This document shows positions 42,708 through 51,678 of a DNA stretch of 64,000 nucleotides, piece after piece. This stretch comes from Aureispira sp. CCB-E (GTDB lineage Bacteria > Bacteroidota > Bacteroidia > Chitinophagales > Saprospiraceae). A program made the translations under genes and the position numbers. Location of the stretch: assembly GCF_031326345.1 (NCBI RefSeq), contig NZ_CP133671.1:3410001-3474000 (forward strand). Direction: 5' to 3'. Every line of letters begins with the position of its first letter. Position 1 is the first letter of the stretch. The notes under the pieces were generated by a model. That model did not search any database, was not told where the DNA came from, and saw only the letters and a program-made list of their open reading frames with translations.

Positions 42708-45260
42708 ATGGCTAAAAAGAAGAAAAAACAAGTTTCTATAAAGGGAGGAGTACAAGACGATCGTTTTCCAAAGTTAGTAGGACTGTTTTGCTTATTTTTT
42801 ACTTTATACCTTTTTATTGCATTTTCCTCTTACCTGTTTACTTGGAAGGAAGATATGGACAAAGCCAACTGGTCTGTTCTATTGTCTCCACATGATATGG
42901 AGAATTGGCTAGGACGATTGGGGGCAGTGTTGTCGCACCAGTTTATCTATTATGGGTTTGGCTTTTCTTCTTTCATATTGGTATTTCTGTTATTTACAAC
43001 AGGAATGAGTTTAATTGTTGAAACACCCCTCAAAAAACTAATACCTGTTTATAAGCGTTCTATATTGACCATGCTTTGGACGAGTTTTTTGTTTGCATTT
43101 GTTTTTCAAGGCTACGAATTTCCTTGGGGAGGTGCCATAACAAGGTTTTTGGTAGGAGTGTTAGATGGTTTAGTAGGAGCAATTGGAACAATCGCAATTT
43201 TAATATTTGCTTTTCTAGGATTTGTTGTTTGGAATAAAAATCCAAACTTTAAAGATGGTTTAACGGTAGAGGAGATTAAAAGTGCTTTTTCTGTTAGCAA
43301 TCTACTAGCAACACTCAAAAGTCTTTTCCGTTTGACTCCAGAGGCGCAACCAGAACCAGAAGCACCAGAAATGAAAACTGTTACCGTGCTGAAACCGAAA
43401 ACGAATACTTTAAAAACTTCGGTTGCTACCAATACAACTGAGACGGGAACGGTAGTCGAAGATGCAAATAATACGACAGAAACAAGTCCTAATACAGCAG
43501 AGCTAGAAGTTCCAAAAGTTATCAAGCAATCAACCAAAGATGAGTTGGAAAATAAAGTCAAAAAATTGACTCAAAATCAATTGTCTTTAGATTTGGAAAA
43601 GGCAGCTAAGGAAAAACTTAAGGAGGAGAATGATGGGGAATTAGAAATGGAAATTTCAAAAGAAGGTGATACGATTGATATTGGTATTGCTGAGGAAAAT
43701 AAAGACCATTTTGAACCTTATGATCCGACACTGGATTTGCCTAGGTATGAAAACCCTGTTATCGACTTGTTAGAAAGTTATGACGACCAAAAACCAGTTA
43801 TAGATCGAGCAGAACTAGAGTCGAACAAGGATCAAATTATAGAGACATTGCTAAATTACAAGATCGAAATTGTAAAAATAAAAGCAACAATAGGTCCTAC
43901 AGTGACACTTTATGAGATTATTCCAGCTCCAGGAGTTCGCATTTCTAAAATTAAAAGTTTAGAAGATGATATTGCTTTGAGTTTGGCTGCACTAGGAATT
44001 CGTATCATTGCACCAATTCCAGGTAAAGGTACGATTGGTATAGAAGTTCCTAACAGGAACAAACAAGTTGTTTCTCTGAAAGAAGTATTGGCTTCTAAGA
44101 AGTATAGAGAAGCTAAAATGGATTTGCCAATTGCTCTAGGTAAAACAATTTCTGATGAGGTGTTTATTGCAGATTTAGCCAAAATGCCGCATTTATTGAT
44201 AGCAGGGGCAACAGGGCAAGGTAAGTCGGTTGGTATTAATACCATTATTATGAGCTTGCTGTATAAGAAGCACCCTTCGCAATTGAAGTTGATTTTGATT
44301 GATCCTAAGAAGGTAGAATTATCTTTATACAATCGAATTTCTGCTCATTATTTAGGATACTTACCAGATGAAGAAGAGGCAATTGTAACGGATGTAACCA
44401 AAGTTGTCCAAACTTTATATTCTTTAACGGTCGAGATGGACGAGCGTTACAATCTATTAAAAAAGGCTTCGGTTCGTAACCTCACAGAGTACAATCAAAA
44501 ATTTGTTGCGCGCAAACTCAATCCTGAAAAAGGGCATCGCTTTATGCCTTATATTGTCTTAATTATTGATGAGTTTGCAGATTTGATTATGACGGCAGGA
44601 AAAGAAGTTGAGCTACCAATTGGTCGCTTGGCGCAGTTGGCTCGTGCTGTTGGTATACATTTAATTATTGCGACGCAACGTCCATCGGTGAATATTATTA
44701 CAGGTATTATCAAAGCAAACTTCCCAGCACGTCTTGCTTTTAAAGTAACATCTAAAATTGATTCTAGAACAATTTTAGATGGTGGAGGTGCTGACCAGTT
44801 GATTGGACGCGGAGATATGTTGCTTTCTTCTGGAGGGAATTTAATTCGTATTCAATGTGCTTTTGTAGATACGCCAGAGGTGGAACGTGTCATTAATCAT
44901 ATTGCCAGTCAACCTGGCTATCCACAGCCATTCTTACTGCCTGCCTATGGAGAAGAAGGTGGAAGTGGAAATGATAGTGAGCAAAAATTAAATCAAGTCT
45001 TGCACGAACTTGATGAGCATTTTGATGATGCCGCTCGTTTGGTAGTAATGAATCAACAGGGATCTACTTCTATGATTCAACGCCGTCTTAAATTAGGCTA
45101 TAACCGAGCTGGACGTATTATGGATCAATTGGAAAACACAGGCATTGTAGGACCCAATGAAGGCTCCAAAGCTCGACAAGTATATATCAACGATGAAATA
45201 GAGTTAGAGCAATTCTTAAAAGCGTTACACGAGCGCAAACGCAAGATTTCATTCCGATAA
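42708..45260 (+). CDS. ftsK: DNA translocase FtsK/SpoIIIE
   Basis: The protein has 850 residues. The N-terminal domain (about 20-185) has four membrane helices (LVGLFCLFFTLYLFIAFSSY, FIYYGFGFSSFILVFLLFTT and two more). An acidic, glutamate-rich linker follows (about 205-345). The motor has the alpha/beta domain, Walker A AGATGQGKSVG (about 499-509) and Walker B LIIDEFADLI (about 622-631). The C-terminal winged-helix gamma domain (about 765-840: LVVMNQQGSTSMIQRRLKLG, GRIMDQLENTGIVGP) is complete and reads KOPS-type sequences to steer chromosome pumping during division. It converges with the next gene, only 10 bp away. Confidence 0.96.
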   Translation: MAKKKKKQVSIKGGVQDDRFPKLVGLFCLFFTLYLFIAFSSYLFTWKEDMDKANWSVLLSPHDMENWLGRLGAVLSHQFIYYGFGFSSFILVFLLFTTGMSLIVETPLKKLIPVYKRSILTMLWTSFLFAFVFQGYEFPWGGAITRFLVGVLDGLVGAIGTIAILIFAFLGFVVWNKNPNFKDGLTVEEIKSAFSVSNLLATLKSLFRLTPEAQPEPEAPEMKTVTVLKPKTNTLKTSVATNTTETGTVVEDANNTTETSPNTAELEVPKVIKQSTKDELENKVKKLTQNQLSLDLEKAAKEKLKEENDGELEMEISKEGDTIDIGIAEENKDHFEPYDPTLDLPRYENPVIDLLESYDDQKPVIDRAELESNKDQIIETLLNYKIEIVKIKATIGPTVTLYEIIPAPGVRISKIKSLEDDIALSLAALGIRIIAPIPGKGTIGIEVPNRNKQVVSLKEVLASKKYREAKMDLPIALGKTISDEVFIADLAKMPHLLIAGATGQGKSVGINTIIMSLLYKKHPSQLKLILIDPKKVELSLYNRISAHYLGYLPDEEEAIVTDVTKVVQTLYSLTVEMDERYNLLKKASVRNLTEYNQKFVARKLNPEKGHRFMPYIVLIIDEFADLIMTAGKEVELPIGRLAQLARAVGIHLIIATQRPSVNIITGIIKANFPARLAFKVTSKIDSRTILDGGGADQLIGRGDMLLSSGGNLIRIQCAFVDTPEVERVINHIASQPGYPQPFLLPAYGEEGGSGNDSEQKLNQVLHELDEHFDDAARLVVMNQQGSTSMIQRRLKLGYNRAGRIMDQLENTGIVGPNEGSKARQVYINDEIELEQFLKALHERKRKISFR

Positions 45261-45270
45261 CTCTTGAACA

Positions 45271-46239
45271 CTACTTGGCTGAGAAATCACTAAAAAGAAT
45301 GCTTTGAGAATCTGCTTCTTGAATGAAGGCTTGGGCATATTGTATTCCAAATTGGGAGGTGTTCATTAATTGGAATACTGTCTTATCAATTAATGGATGG
45401 CTATAGGGAGCAAGTAAAAAGCATTTAACTTTTTTGGTGTTGAGAATTGGCTGAATGTACTGATTGTTTTGAGCAAATTGTATGTTTTTATTCAAAACAT
45501 CGAGTAGTATATGAGCATAGAAAAACATTTCAGAAAGTACACCTACTTTCCGATTTTGGGCTTTTTTTAGTTCAAATAGGCAGCAATTATCATCTTGATC
45601 TATACCCCAAATATCAATAGCACTCTTACGACCTGAAAAAACTCTAGTAGAATTGCTGATATTAGCTTCAAAAATGCCAACAGGAAGCTGATAATCAATT
45701 TTTTTTAAGTTGAAATGCTGTTTAAAGGCATTAGAAGTCTGTGGATCAAACAAAATAAGGGCTTCCAATTCGCTTTCGGTATATGCTTCTAGCTCTTTTT
45801 TGACAACAGTTTTGGTAGCGCGTTTGGTAGAAGGTGTATTCATAAGAAGGTTCTTGCTTGTTTTGAATGTTGAAGTAGCAAGATCCAATTGATTGGAAGG
45901 GGGAATGGTTACCCAAGGAAAAGCTTTAGAAATTTTATCCATTCTATATAAAAAACGTTGATAATGGTATACTGCATTTTCTTTGGTAGAAATATAATCT
46001 GGTGGAAGAGACTCCCATTTAATAATTACTTTTTCAATTTTAGGAATCCATCTTTTTAAAAGAAAAATCCAACTCTCAATGGCAGCGCCATCTGTTTGCA
46101 TATTTTCAAGCGTTCTTTTGGTAGGAATATCTATTATCAGAGTGGTCTTTTCTAAGAAAATATTAAGGCTTTTAGGTAGTTGTACCGCTGCTTGTTTAGC
46201 ATTGTGTCGGAGGAGTTGTAATAGTTCGTATTGATTCAT
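45271..46239 (-). CDS. Hypothetical protein with a PD-(D/E)XK-like motif
   Basis: The protein has 322 residues from the ATG at 46239; the alternative at 46326 would overlap the upstream gene. The N-terminal half is helical (about 1-130). Near residues 210-240 the pattern SAIDIWGIDQDDNCCLFELK followed by KAQNRKVGVLSEMFFYAHIL fits the Asp...GluXLys core and following helix of restriction-like PD-(D/E)XK nucleases. Whether it cuts nucleic acid is unproven, since the fold is also used by non-nucleases. The next gene upstream encodes a macrodomain protein, and 38 bp separate them. Confidence 0.75.
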   Translation of the reverse strand: MNQYELLQLLRHNAKQAAVQLPKSLNIFLEKTTLIIDIPTKRTLENMQTDGAAIESWIFLLKRWIPKIEKVIIKWESLPPDYISTKENAVYHYQRFLYRMDKISKAFPWVTIPPSNQLDLATSTFKTSKNLLMNTPSTKRATKTVVKKELEAYTESELEALILFDPQTSNAFKQHFNLKKIDYQLPVGIFEANISNSTRVFSGRKSAIDIWGIDQDDNCCLFELKKAQNRKVGVLSEMFFYAHILLDVLNKNIQFAQNNQYIQPILNTKKVKCFLLAPYSHPLIDKTVFQLMNTSQFGIQYAQAFIQEADSQSILFSDFSAK

Positions 46240-46277
46240 AATGTTGGGGATAAAATGAGTGTTAAAGAGAAGCGATT

Positions 46278-46889
46278 TTACTTGCTGCCAGTAATTTCTT
46301 GATCTCGATGGATTAAGTTTTTCCAAACGAGATTTCTTGTTGGTTTAAGAAAGTTTTTATAAGCTAAAGCCATTTGTCTAGCGGCTTCCTTTAGAGGAAC
46401 ATTACCTGTTGCTGTTCCAAGTCCAGGGCAAAGAACCGTTTTTATTTTGTAATGATTGGATTTATTGTGATTCGCTACTGCTCTGAGCATTGCAAACATA
46501 GCATTGTAAACATTATCTGTTTGGGTAATGTTTTTGGGGACTCTCATTGTCGGTGTGTGCGCAAGAAAGGGATGATTTTCATCAGCTGTTTCAACAATAA
46601 CAGAGCTTCCTACTGGTTGTTCTCCATAGAACTCTTTTAGGATAACTTTATGGACAGCATATTGGAGTTGCATACCAAAATAGTTCCGAATAGCTAAATC
46701 AATACCACCATCCATAAGACCAAAAGAATTGGCAGGACTAACTATACAATCATAGTGACTGATTTCTTGAAAATAGCCATTGTGTACTCTCACATTATCA
46801 AATGCTGAAAACTCTGATTTCCAATTTATACAGAGCTTTTCTTGTAAATCAACTAAGATTAAATCAAATTTTTTAGGCGAATAATTCAT
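46278..46889 (-). CDS. Macrodomain protein
   Basis: The protein has 203 residues from the ATG at 46889; the longer frame would run into the neighbouring gene's end at 46954. The ADP-ribose-binding macro fold is recognised from DCIVSPANSFGLMDGGIDLA near 55-74, the GEQPVGSSVIVETADENHPF strand-helix and VLCPGLGTATGNVPLKEAAR near 160-180. Similar proteins are often labelled 'phage tail protein', which is misleading because nothing phage-like surrounds it. Macrodomains bind or remove ADP-ribose from proteins, nucleic acids or metabolites. It may pair with the PD-(D/E)XK-like gene. Confidence 0.85.
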   Translation of the reverse strand: MNYSPKKFDLILVDLQEKLCINWKSEFSAFDNVRVHNGYFQEISHYDCIVSPANSFGLMDGGIDLAIRNYFGMQLQYAVHKVILKEFYGEQPVGSSVIVETADENHPFLAHTPTMRVPKNITQTDNVYNAMFAMLRAVANHNKSNHYKIKTVLCPGLGTATGNVPLKEAARQMALAYKNFLKPTRNLVWKNLIHRDQEITGSK

Positions 46890-46953
46890 ATGTTTTTTTG
46901 TATATTCGAAGGGGGAATATAGATGTTGACCAACAATATAGAATACCTTCGAA

Positions 46954-47901
46954 TTATAGTTTTTTAGAAAATACAAATAATAGCTCTCCTTTTTCTGCTT
47001 CAGATTCTATATCATGGGCTTCTACACAACCGTTAGGATTGTTAAGGGAAGGTTGTAGTAATTGAAAAAGCTGAAAGCCTTTTTCGGTATCTTCAACAAC
47101 AAAATATTTTCTTTCAGAAGGCAAGTAATAGGTTCTTTCGGAAGAATTAAGTTCATAGGTTCTTCCATATTTTTCTTCGAGTGCTATATACACGACATGA
47201 GAGCCACTGAAAAAGGATTCATAATCAAATGGATAATTTGTACCATTGATAAAATTTTGAATAGAATGGTTTTCAATTTTTACATTAGGATAAACTTGGT
47301 TGGTTTTCTTATCTAAGACTTCATAGTTTCCGCTAAAATATAACAATTCAATTGGAAATTCGAGTTGATAGAAGCCATCTTGGTTATTATCATCTATGTC
47401 ATCACTAACTTTGATGTACATCGTATCTTGATTTAATTCATCAACATATTGAGCACCCCAATAAAAGTTAGTAGAAAGCAAAAAAGAATGATTATCTTCT
47501 TTAATATCAAAAAAGTAATCTGCTTTTTTTTGAGGGTAAGCAGGCTGAAAGTAATAATGTCCGTTTACCATAGAAACCGTTCCATTCTGAATGCCATAAG
47601 CATTGCCAATTTCAAGTTGTCCTTGATTGTTGGCGATATAGGTTTTTAGATGGTTTTCTATAAATAGAGACGTCAAGTTGCCATTTTGAAGAGAATCATA
47701 ATAGCTTTTTCCTATCCAAAAACCTTGTGGAAATGTCTGAGGATTGATAGCTTGGAGTGTATGTGTTTCCTTTTTTTCAATAGAATCTCTTGAGGTAGTG
47801 TTGTTGGTGTTAATCAATTCTTTAGATGCTGGAGCGGTTGAATTGTCGCAAGCAACTAAAAACAATACAATACAAATGGGAAGATATTTAATCGTAAACA
47901 T
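46954..47901 (-). CDS. Lipoprotein of unknown function
   Basis: The protein has 315 residues. The N-terminus MFTIKYLPICIVLFLVACDN is a clear lipoprotein signal with the lipidated Cys at 18, followed by a Ser/Thr/Asn-rich linker (about 20-50). The rest is beta-rich, with alternating aromatic strands such as HYYFQPAYPQKKADYFFDIK and QDGFYQLEFPIELLYFSGNY. No family was recognised. It lies 64 bp upstream of the macrodomain gene and 11 bp after the next gene on the same strand, so it probably belongs to one transcript with them. Confidence 0.78.
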   Translation of the reverse strand: MFTIKYLPICIVLFLVACDNSTAPASKELINTNNTTSRDSIEKKETHTLQAINPQTFPQGFWIGKSYYDSLQNGNLTSLFIENHLKTYIANNQGQLEIGNAYGIQNGTVSMVNGHYYFQPAYPQKKADYFFDIKEDNHSFLLSTNFYWGAQYVDELNQDTMYIKVSDDIDDNNQDGFYQLEFPIELLYFSGNYEVLDKKTNQVYPNVKIENHSIQNFINGTNYPFDYESFFSGSHVVYIALEEKYGRTYELNSSERTYYLPSERKYFVVEDTEKGFQLFQLLQPSLNNPNGCVEAHDIESEAEKGELLFVFSKKL

Positions 47902-47912
47902 AGGATGAGGTG

Positions 47913-48776
47913 TTATTTTCCTTTAAAATATTCTTTTATCGCATTCAGTCCTTGTTGCTTAATAGGATGAGGGATATTTTCAATTTTTTGATTGAAGAAT
48001 TTGCGTGATTGCATGGCATCGTGAAAGGCTCGTCCCCATTTAGTCTCATGGTTCATATGTCGTAGCATTTTTGTCCCTAGTTTTGGAGTCGCCATTAATT
48101 TTTTCCCTTCAGCTGAGCTAATTTCGAGGACGTAGTTTTGAATAGGAGAGTAAGCAATAGAGGGGGAAATTTCATTAACTAAAGTTTGTAAAAGATAGAC
48201 ATTTTTAAGTTTAGGTAGTCCAAATAATTCATTGGGAATCGTGTGTAAATAAATACAATTTAAAAGGTTGAGTTCTTCTAGGTTTCTTAATTGCCATATT
48301 TCACGAGGAAGTTCAGTAAATAGGTTTAGACTCAAATCAAGTTTTATTAGAGATGAAATTTCAAAAATTGATAAAGGAATTTTTTCTTGATCTAGAAGGT
48401 AAATTTCTAGTTCTTCGAGATGATTGAAATAAGAGATGGTTTGGGGAACATATATTTCTACATGGGCGGCAATAGTTAATTGTTTTAGGTTTTTTAGGAG
48501 ATAGATGCTGGCTGGGAGAATTGCAAATGCAGTATCCTTTATGGTTATAGAAAGAGATGTAGTGGTTAAGATTTGATGAATTTTGTACGCCAACGATATT
48601 TTAGGAGAGGCATTAAATGCACCAATATTTAATAAATAGTCGAATAGCGTTTCAAAGTGTACCAACGATAAGTCTAGGTCTGATTCTTTAGATAATTGTA
48701 AAGCTAATTCAATATTTTCAATAGTTCCAGATTTAAAAATTTCAAAGAGAGCATTTATTTCTTTTTTAGAGTACAT
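47913..48776 (-). CDS. Leucine-rich-repeat protein, first of two paralogues
   Basis: The protein has 287 residues and no signal peptide. The N-terminal helical region (TIENIELALQLSKESDLDLS) resembles that of the gene at 48976-49833. From about 85 to 240 there are leucine-rich repeats in the Bacteroidota style: LPASIYLLKNLKQLTIAAHV, IPLSIFEISSLIKLDLSLNL and LPREIWQLRNLEELNLLNCI. The C-terminal 60 residues are non-repeat (MLRHMNHETKWGRAFHDAMQ). Leucine-rich repeats serve protein binding. It is followed at 11 bp by the lipoprotein gene. Confidence 0.83.
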   Translation of the reverse strand: MYSKKEINALFEIFKSGTIENIELALQLSKESDLDLSLVHFETLFDYLLNIGAFNASPKISLAYKIHQILTTTSLSITIKDTAFAILPASIYLLKNLKQLTIAAHVEIYVPQTISYFNHLEELEIYLLDQEKIPLSIFEISSLIKLDLSLNLFTELPREIWQLRNLEELNLLNCIYLHTIPNELFGLPKLKNVYLLQTLVNEISPSIAYSPIQNYVLEISSAEGKKLMATPKLGTKMLRHMNHETKWGRAFHDAMQSRKFFNQKIENIPHPIKQQGLNAIKEYFKGK

Positions 48777-48975
48777 GAGTAAGGGATAGTTTGATTAGGA
48801 AATTAATAATCTAAATATAATTAATTCTGTATAACTTTTTAGCGAATTATGTAGAATTATAGAGGCTATATTCCCTAGGAAATATTGTATTGAGACATTA
48901 TAAATTAAGAAAATGCAGCTTGTAGTAAATGAGCGGTCTGTTTATTATGCTTTGAATTATAAAGAGGAGGAATGA

Positions 48976-49833
48976 TTAGTTTTTGTTGTAGTATATTGTA
49001 CAATTAGGGAGTTTTTTTCTTAAATCTTTTACTTCTTGTTTGGGAATAGAATTACCTCCTAAATACAATTCTTTTAGATTCGTAAGAGAGCTCATTGCTT
49101 TAGGTAAATGTTTGATTCGATTATGTCTCAAATAAAGTCGTTCTAATTTTTGGAGTTGATGAATGTTTGGGGGGAGGGCTGTCAGAAGATTATTATTCAG
49201 GTTTAAGATTTCCAATTGAGGTAACAGAAGGATACAACAAGGGAACTCTTGAAAGAGGTTGTTTTCAAGGGTAAGGTATCTTAAATTAGTCAATTTATGA
49301 ATACTTTCTGGTAACTGGGATAGCCTATTGCTTAATAAGTTAATACTTGTGAGCTCCGTTAAGTTTCCAATACTTTCTGGAATAAAAGTCAATTTGTTGT
49401 CGTAAGGATTAAATTTTTTCAATTTAACGAGTTGACCAATACTTTCGGGAATAGAAGTGATGTTATTTGAATACAAACTTAATAAGGTCAAATCGCTTAA
49501 TTCACCAATGCTTTCAGGAATAGATTGTAACAACTGTTCCGTTATGACTATTGATTTAAGTTTTTTTAATTTACCTATTGTATCGGGAATTGATGAAACC
49601 TTCCTTTTTTCTTTGTTAATAAAAATGAGCCGTTCTAAATGTAGCATCTTACAAAGACTTTGGGTAAGAGATTTTTCATTAATTTGAGTGAATTCTAGTA
49701 AATACTTCCATGGCTTTAATAGTTCTATTATGGGTACATTTTGGCTTTGAGCTAGTTGAAATGCTAACTCAATATTTTCAATTTGAGCAGTAGAAATCAA
49801 GTACTGCATTTTTTCATGAGTGGAGTTGAACAT
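48976..49833 (-). CDS. Leucine-rich-repeat protein, second paralogue
   Basis: The protein has 285 residues with no signal peptide. Its N-terminus (AQIENIELAFQLAQSQNVPI) matches the neighbour's, so the pair arose by duplication. Leucine-rich repeats of about 23 residues run from about 78 to 275, seen as SIPESIGELSDLTLLSLYSN, FIPESIGNLTELTSINLLSN, QLPESIHKLTNLRYLTLENN and HLPKAMSSLTNLKELYLGGN. This regular form probably forms a curved binding surface in the cytoplasm. The gap to the first paralogue is 199 bp with no repeat or gene in it. Confidence 0.87.
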   Translation of the reverse strand: MFNSTHEKMQYLISTAQIENIELAFQLAQSQNVPIIELLKPWKYLLEFTQINEKSLTQSLCKMLHLERLIFINKEKRKVSSIPDTIGKLKKLKSIVITEQLLQSIPESIGELSDLTLLSLYSNNITSIPESIGQLVKLKKFNPYDNKLTFIPESIGNLTELTSINLLSNRLSQLPESIHKLTNLRYLTLENNLFQEFPCCILLLPQLEILNLNNNLLTALPPNIHQLQKLERLYLRHNRIKHLPKAMSSLTNLKELYLGGNSIPKQEVKDLRKKLPNCTIYYNKN

Positions 49834-49923
49834 ATTATATATTTAACTGTAAAAATAAGGTGTAATTTCTGGAACCATGAGAATATACTATAGGCGTCAT
49901 TGCTCTTAGCAGTTTTAAAAAGA

Positions 49924-50379
49924 CTACCATCCAGGACCAAGTTTTTCTTTGGGGGCAGGCGTTATTGTTTTTAAGTGATTTAGTTGCATAGGGTTTTCTC
50001 TAAGTTGAATTCTTTTATGCATGTCTAATAGTGTTGTAAGAAGAAATACTACTATTTCATTATTACTATTTTGAATACTTTTTTGTTTAGCCAATGCGTT
50101 CTGAGTAGCCTGCCAAAAATAACCTTGGTTTGTTGGAGTAAAAGACCTCAAATCAAAGTTGAACATAACAATTTCCCTATCTCTAATAAATCCACCAAAA
50201 CCATTGGCTATGTCTCCTTCCTCTTCCTTAAAAACGAATTTCTCTAGATAAGCACAGAATTCTTCCGCACCATCAATGCTTTTTAGTTCAGCAGTGATTA
50301 ACTGAAGGATAAATGCCATAGCCGACCATCTTCGAGCGAATGTTCTACCATCTTCTAATGTCCAAAATGCAGATGCCAT
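49924..50379 (-). CDS. Hypothetical protein, orphan
   Basis: The protein has 151 residues and no signal peptide. It begins MASAFWTLEDGRTFARRWSA and is rich in aromatic and charged residues, with helices likely around AMAFILQLITAELKSI and EFCAYLEKFVFKEEE. The ending is KTITPAPKEKLGPGW. No family was recognised. It lies 90 bp upstream of the leucine-rich-repeat genes on the same strand and may be in the same transcript. It could be an immunity-like or small regulatory protein, but there is no direct support. Confidence 0.68.
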   Translation of the reverse strand: MASAFWTLEDGRTFARRWSAMAFILQLITAELKSIDGAEEFCAYLEKFVFKEEEGDIANGFGGFIRDREIVMFNFDLRSFTPTNQGYFWQATQNALAKQKSIQNSNNEIVVFLLTTLLDMHKRIQLRENPMQLNHLKTITPAPKEKLGPGW

Positions 50380-51037
50380 ATATAAGTTGATTTAAGTCAT
50401 GAGTTAAAAAAAGAGATAAAGATGTTTGCATTGAGACAATTCAAAAATATGGCTATAAACATTGGGTAGATCTTAAATGAACTTCTATTACCCCTTATTT
50501 TAAAAACAGCACTTTCAGGAGTAAAATATATTTCCGAATAGCGCAAATTTTGTAGGTGTCAACTTGAGGTAATTTTTTTATGCAAGTTGATTTCTGCTAC
50601 CAGTTGATTGCGTTTATAAAAACAAAAAAACATTTCCTATCTCAAGCCCCAAATGACCATAACTATCTCCATGATAAATCCAAGTTACATAATCTTAGTC
50701 AAAAATAGTTAATTCTTTAAATACAATTAGGTGGTTAGGATTGGATTAATAGTCGTTTATCTCCTTTTCTAAATGGTGTGAAAGATTCTTATTTATAAAT
50801 ACATTCAACGATTAATTAAGGAATTATTATATTTAAGTAATCGTTCAAAAAAATGACAAGTACCACGCAGTAGCAGCAGAGCTGAAACTGCCTTCTTCTT
50901 CGATTAACAGAAAATAATCTCATTTTTTGTTATTATTTTCTCTGACTACTTATTTAATATCTATTATGCAGCTGTAATATTTCTCTATAAAAAGTATTTT
51001 AAAGAAATGAAGTTTTTATTTGTAAAACAGAATACTT
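50380..51037. other. Intergenic region, 658 bp
   Basis: This gap lies between divergent genes. It is AT-rich and carries one copy of the dispersed repeat at 50863-50890. No gene or terminator was seen; it should contain promoters for the flanking genes. Confidence 0.55.
50863..50890. repeat. Copy of the dispersed intergenic repeat
   Basis: CACGCAGTAGCAGCAGAGCTGAAACT resembles CACGAAGTAGCAGCGTAGCT at 21671 with scattered changes. It lies between divergent genes, 150 bp before the ATG at 51038. Confidence 0.5.
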
Positions 51038-51568
51038 ATGCCTAGTCCGATACTTGATGACGATAAATCAAAGAAAATATTATTAAAAGAGTTTTTTAGT
51101 GAAGATACCATTGGATTTATTCAATTAGAAATAGCAATTATTGGTATCATGCATGTACTTGTAGGTTTTCATGATGTACATGAGTTTTATGAATATATTG
51201 AGAGAGGGGAGATGTCACGAGTAGCAACATTTTTTTTACTACAAACCCAATATATAGGAGGCTTCTTGCTTTCTGGTCTTTCTCTACTTTTAGGAGTGTT
51301 TATTGTAAGAACTTTTTTTGAAGGTCTAGATATAAAAGGAGAGTCGATTATTTGGGGCGTATTTATTATTTCTTCGGTAGTAATGGTCATTTGTTTAACC
51401 TTGATTTTATGGAACCATCTAAGTTACTTAATAACAATTAACATACATCCTCAATTTATTATTCTTGTGTGCTGGACATTACCTTATTCCTTAGGATTAA
51501 TAATTTGGAGTATCATGTTTTGGGGGATTACCTTGCTCATAATGCCTAAAAAACATAATTTTTTATAG
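51038..51568 (+). CDS. Membrane protein of unknown function
   Basis: The protein has 176 residues with four hydrophobic segments: IGFIQLEIAIIGIMHVLVGF (about 26-45), FFLLQTQYIGGFLLSGLSLL (66-85), IIWGVFIISSVVMVICLTLI (104-123) and FIILVCWTLPYSLGLIIWSI (140-159). The N-terminal 20 residues and short loops are charged, and the C-terminus is polar (MPKKHNFL). No family was recognised. A strong bidirectional hairpin follows. Confidence 0.75.
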   Translation: MPSPILDDDKSKKILLKEFFSEDTIGFIQLEIAIIGIMHVLVGFHDVHEFYEYIERGEMSRVATFFLLQTQYIGGFLLSGLSLLLGVFIVRTFFEGLDIKGESIIWGVFIISSVVMVICLTLILWNHLSYLITINIHPQFIILVCWTLPYSLGLIIWSIMFWGITLLIMPKKHNFL

Positions 51569-51631
51569 GTAGCCATTTTATTGTATTATGATAATGCCTA
51601 TGCTATGTTAGAGCTTTTTTATGAAAAATAA

Positions 51632-51670
51632 AAAAGCCGTTACCCAATTTTTATTTAAGTAACGGCTTTT
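51632..51670. terminator. Bidirectional intrinsic terminator
   Basis: AAAAGCCGTTAC (51632-51643) and GTAACGGCTTTT (51659-51670) are perfect complements around a 15-base loop. Runs of A and T flank both sides, so it can end transcription from the membrane-protein gene on the left and the giant gene on the right. Confidence 0.92.
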
Positions 51671-51678
51671 ATTTTAAA

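Noticed and set aside
46278-46889. Phage tail protein or prophage remnant
   Set aside because: The sequence is a macrodomain; there are no phage structural, integrase or lysis genes nearby.
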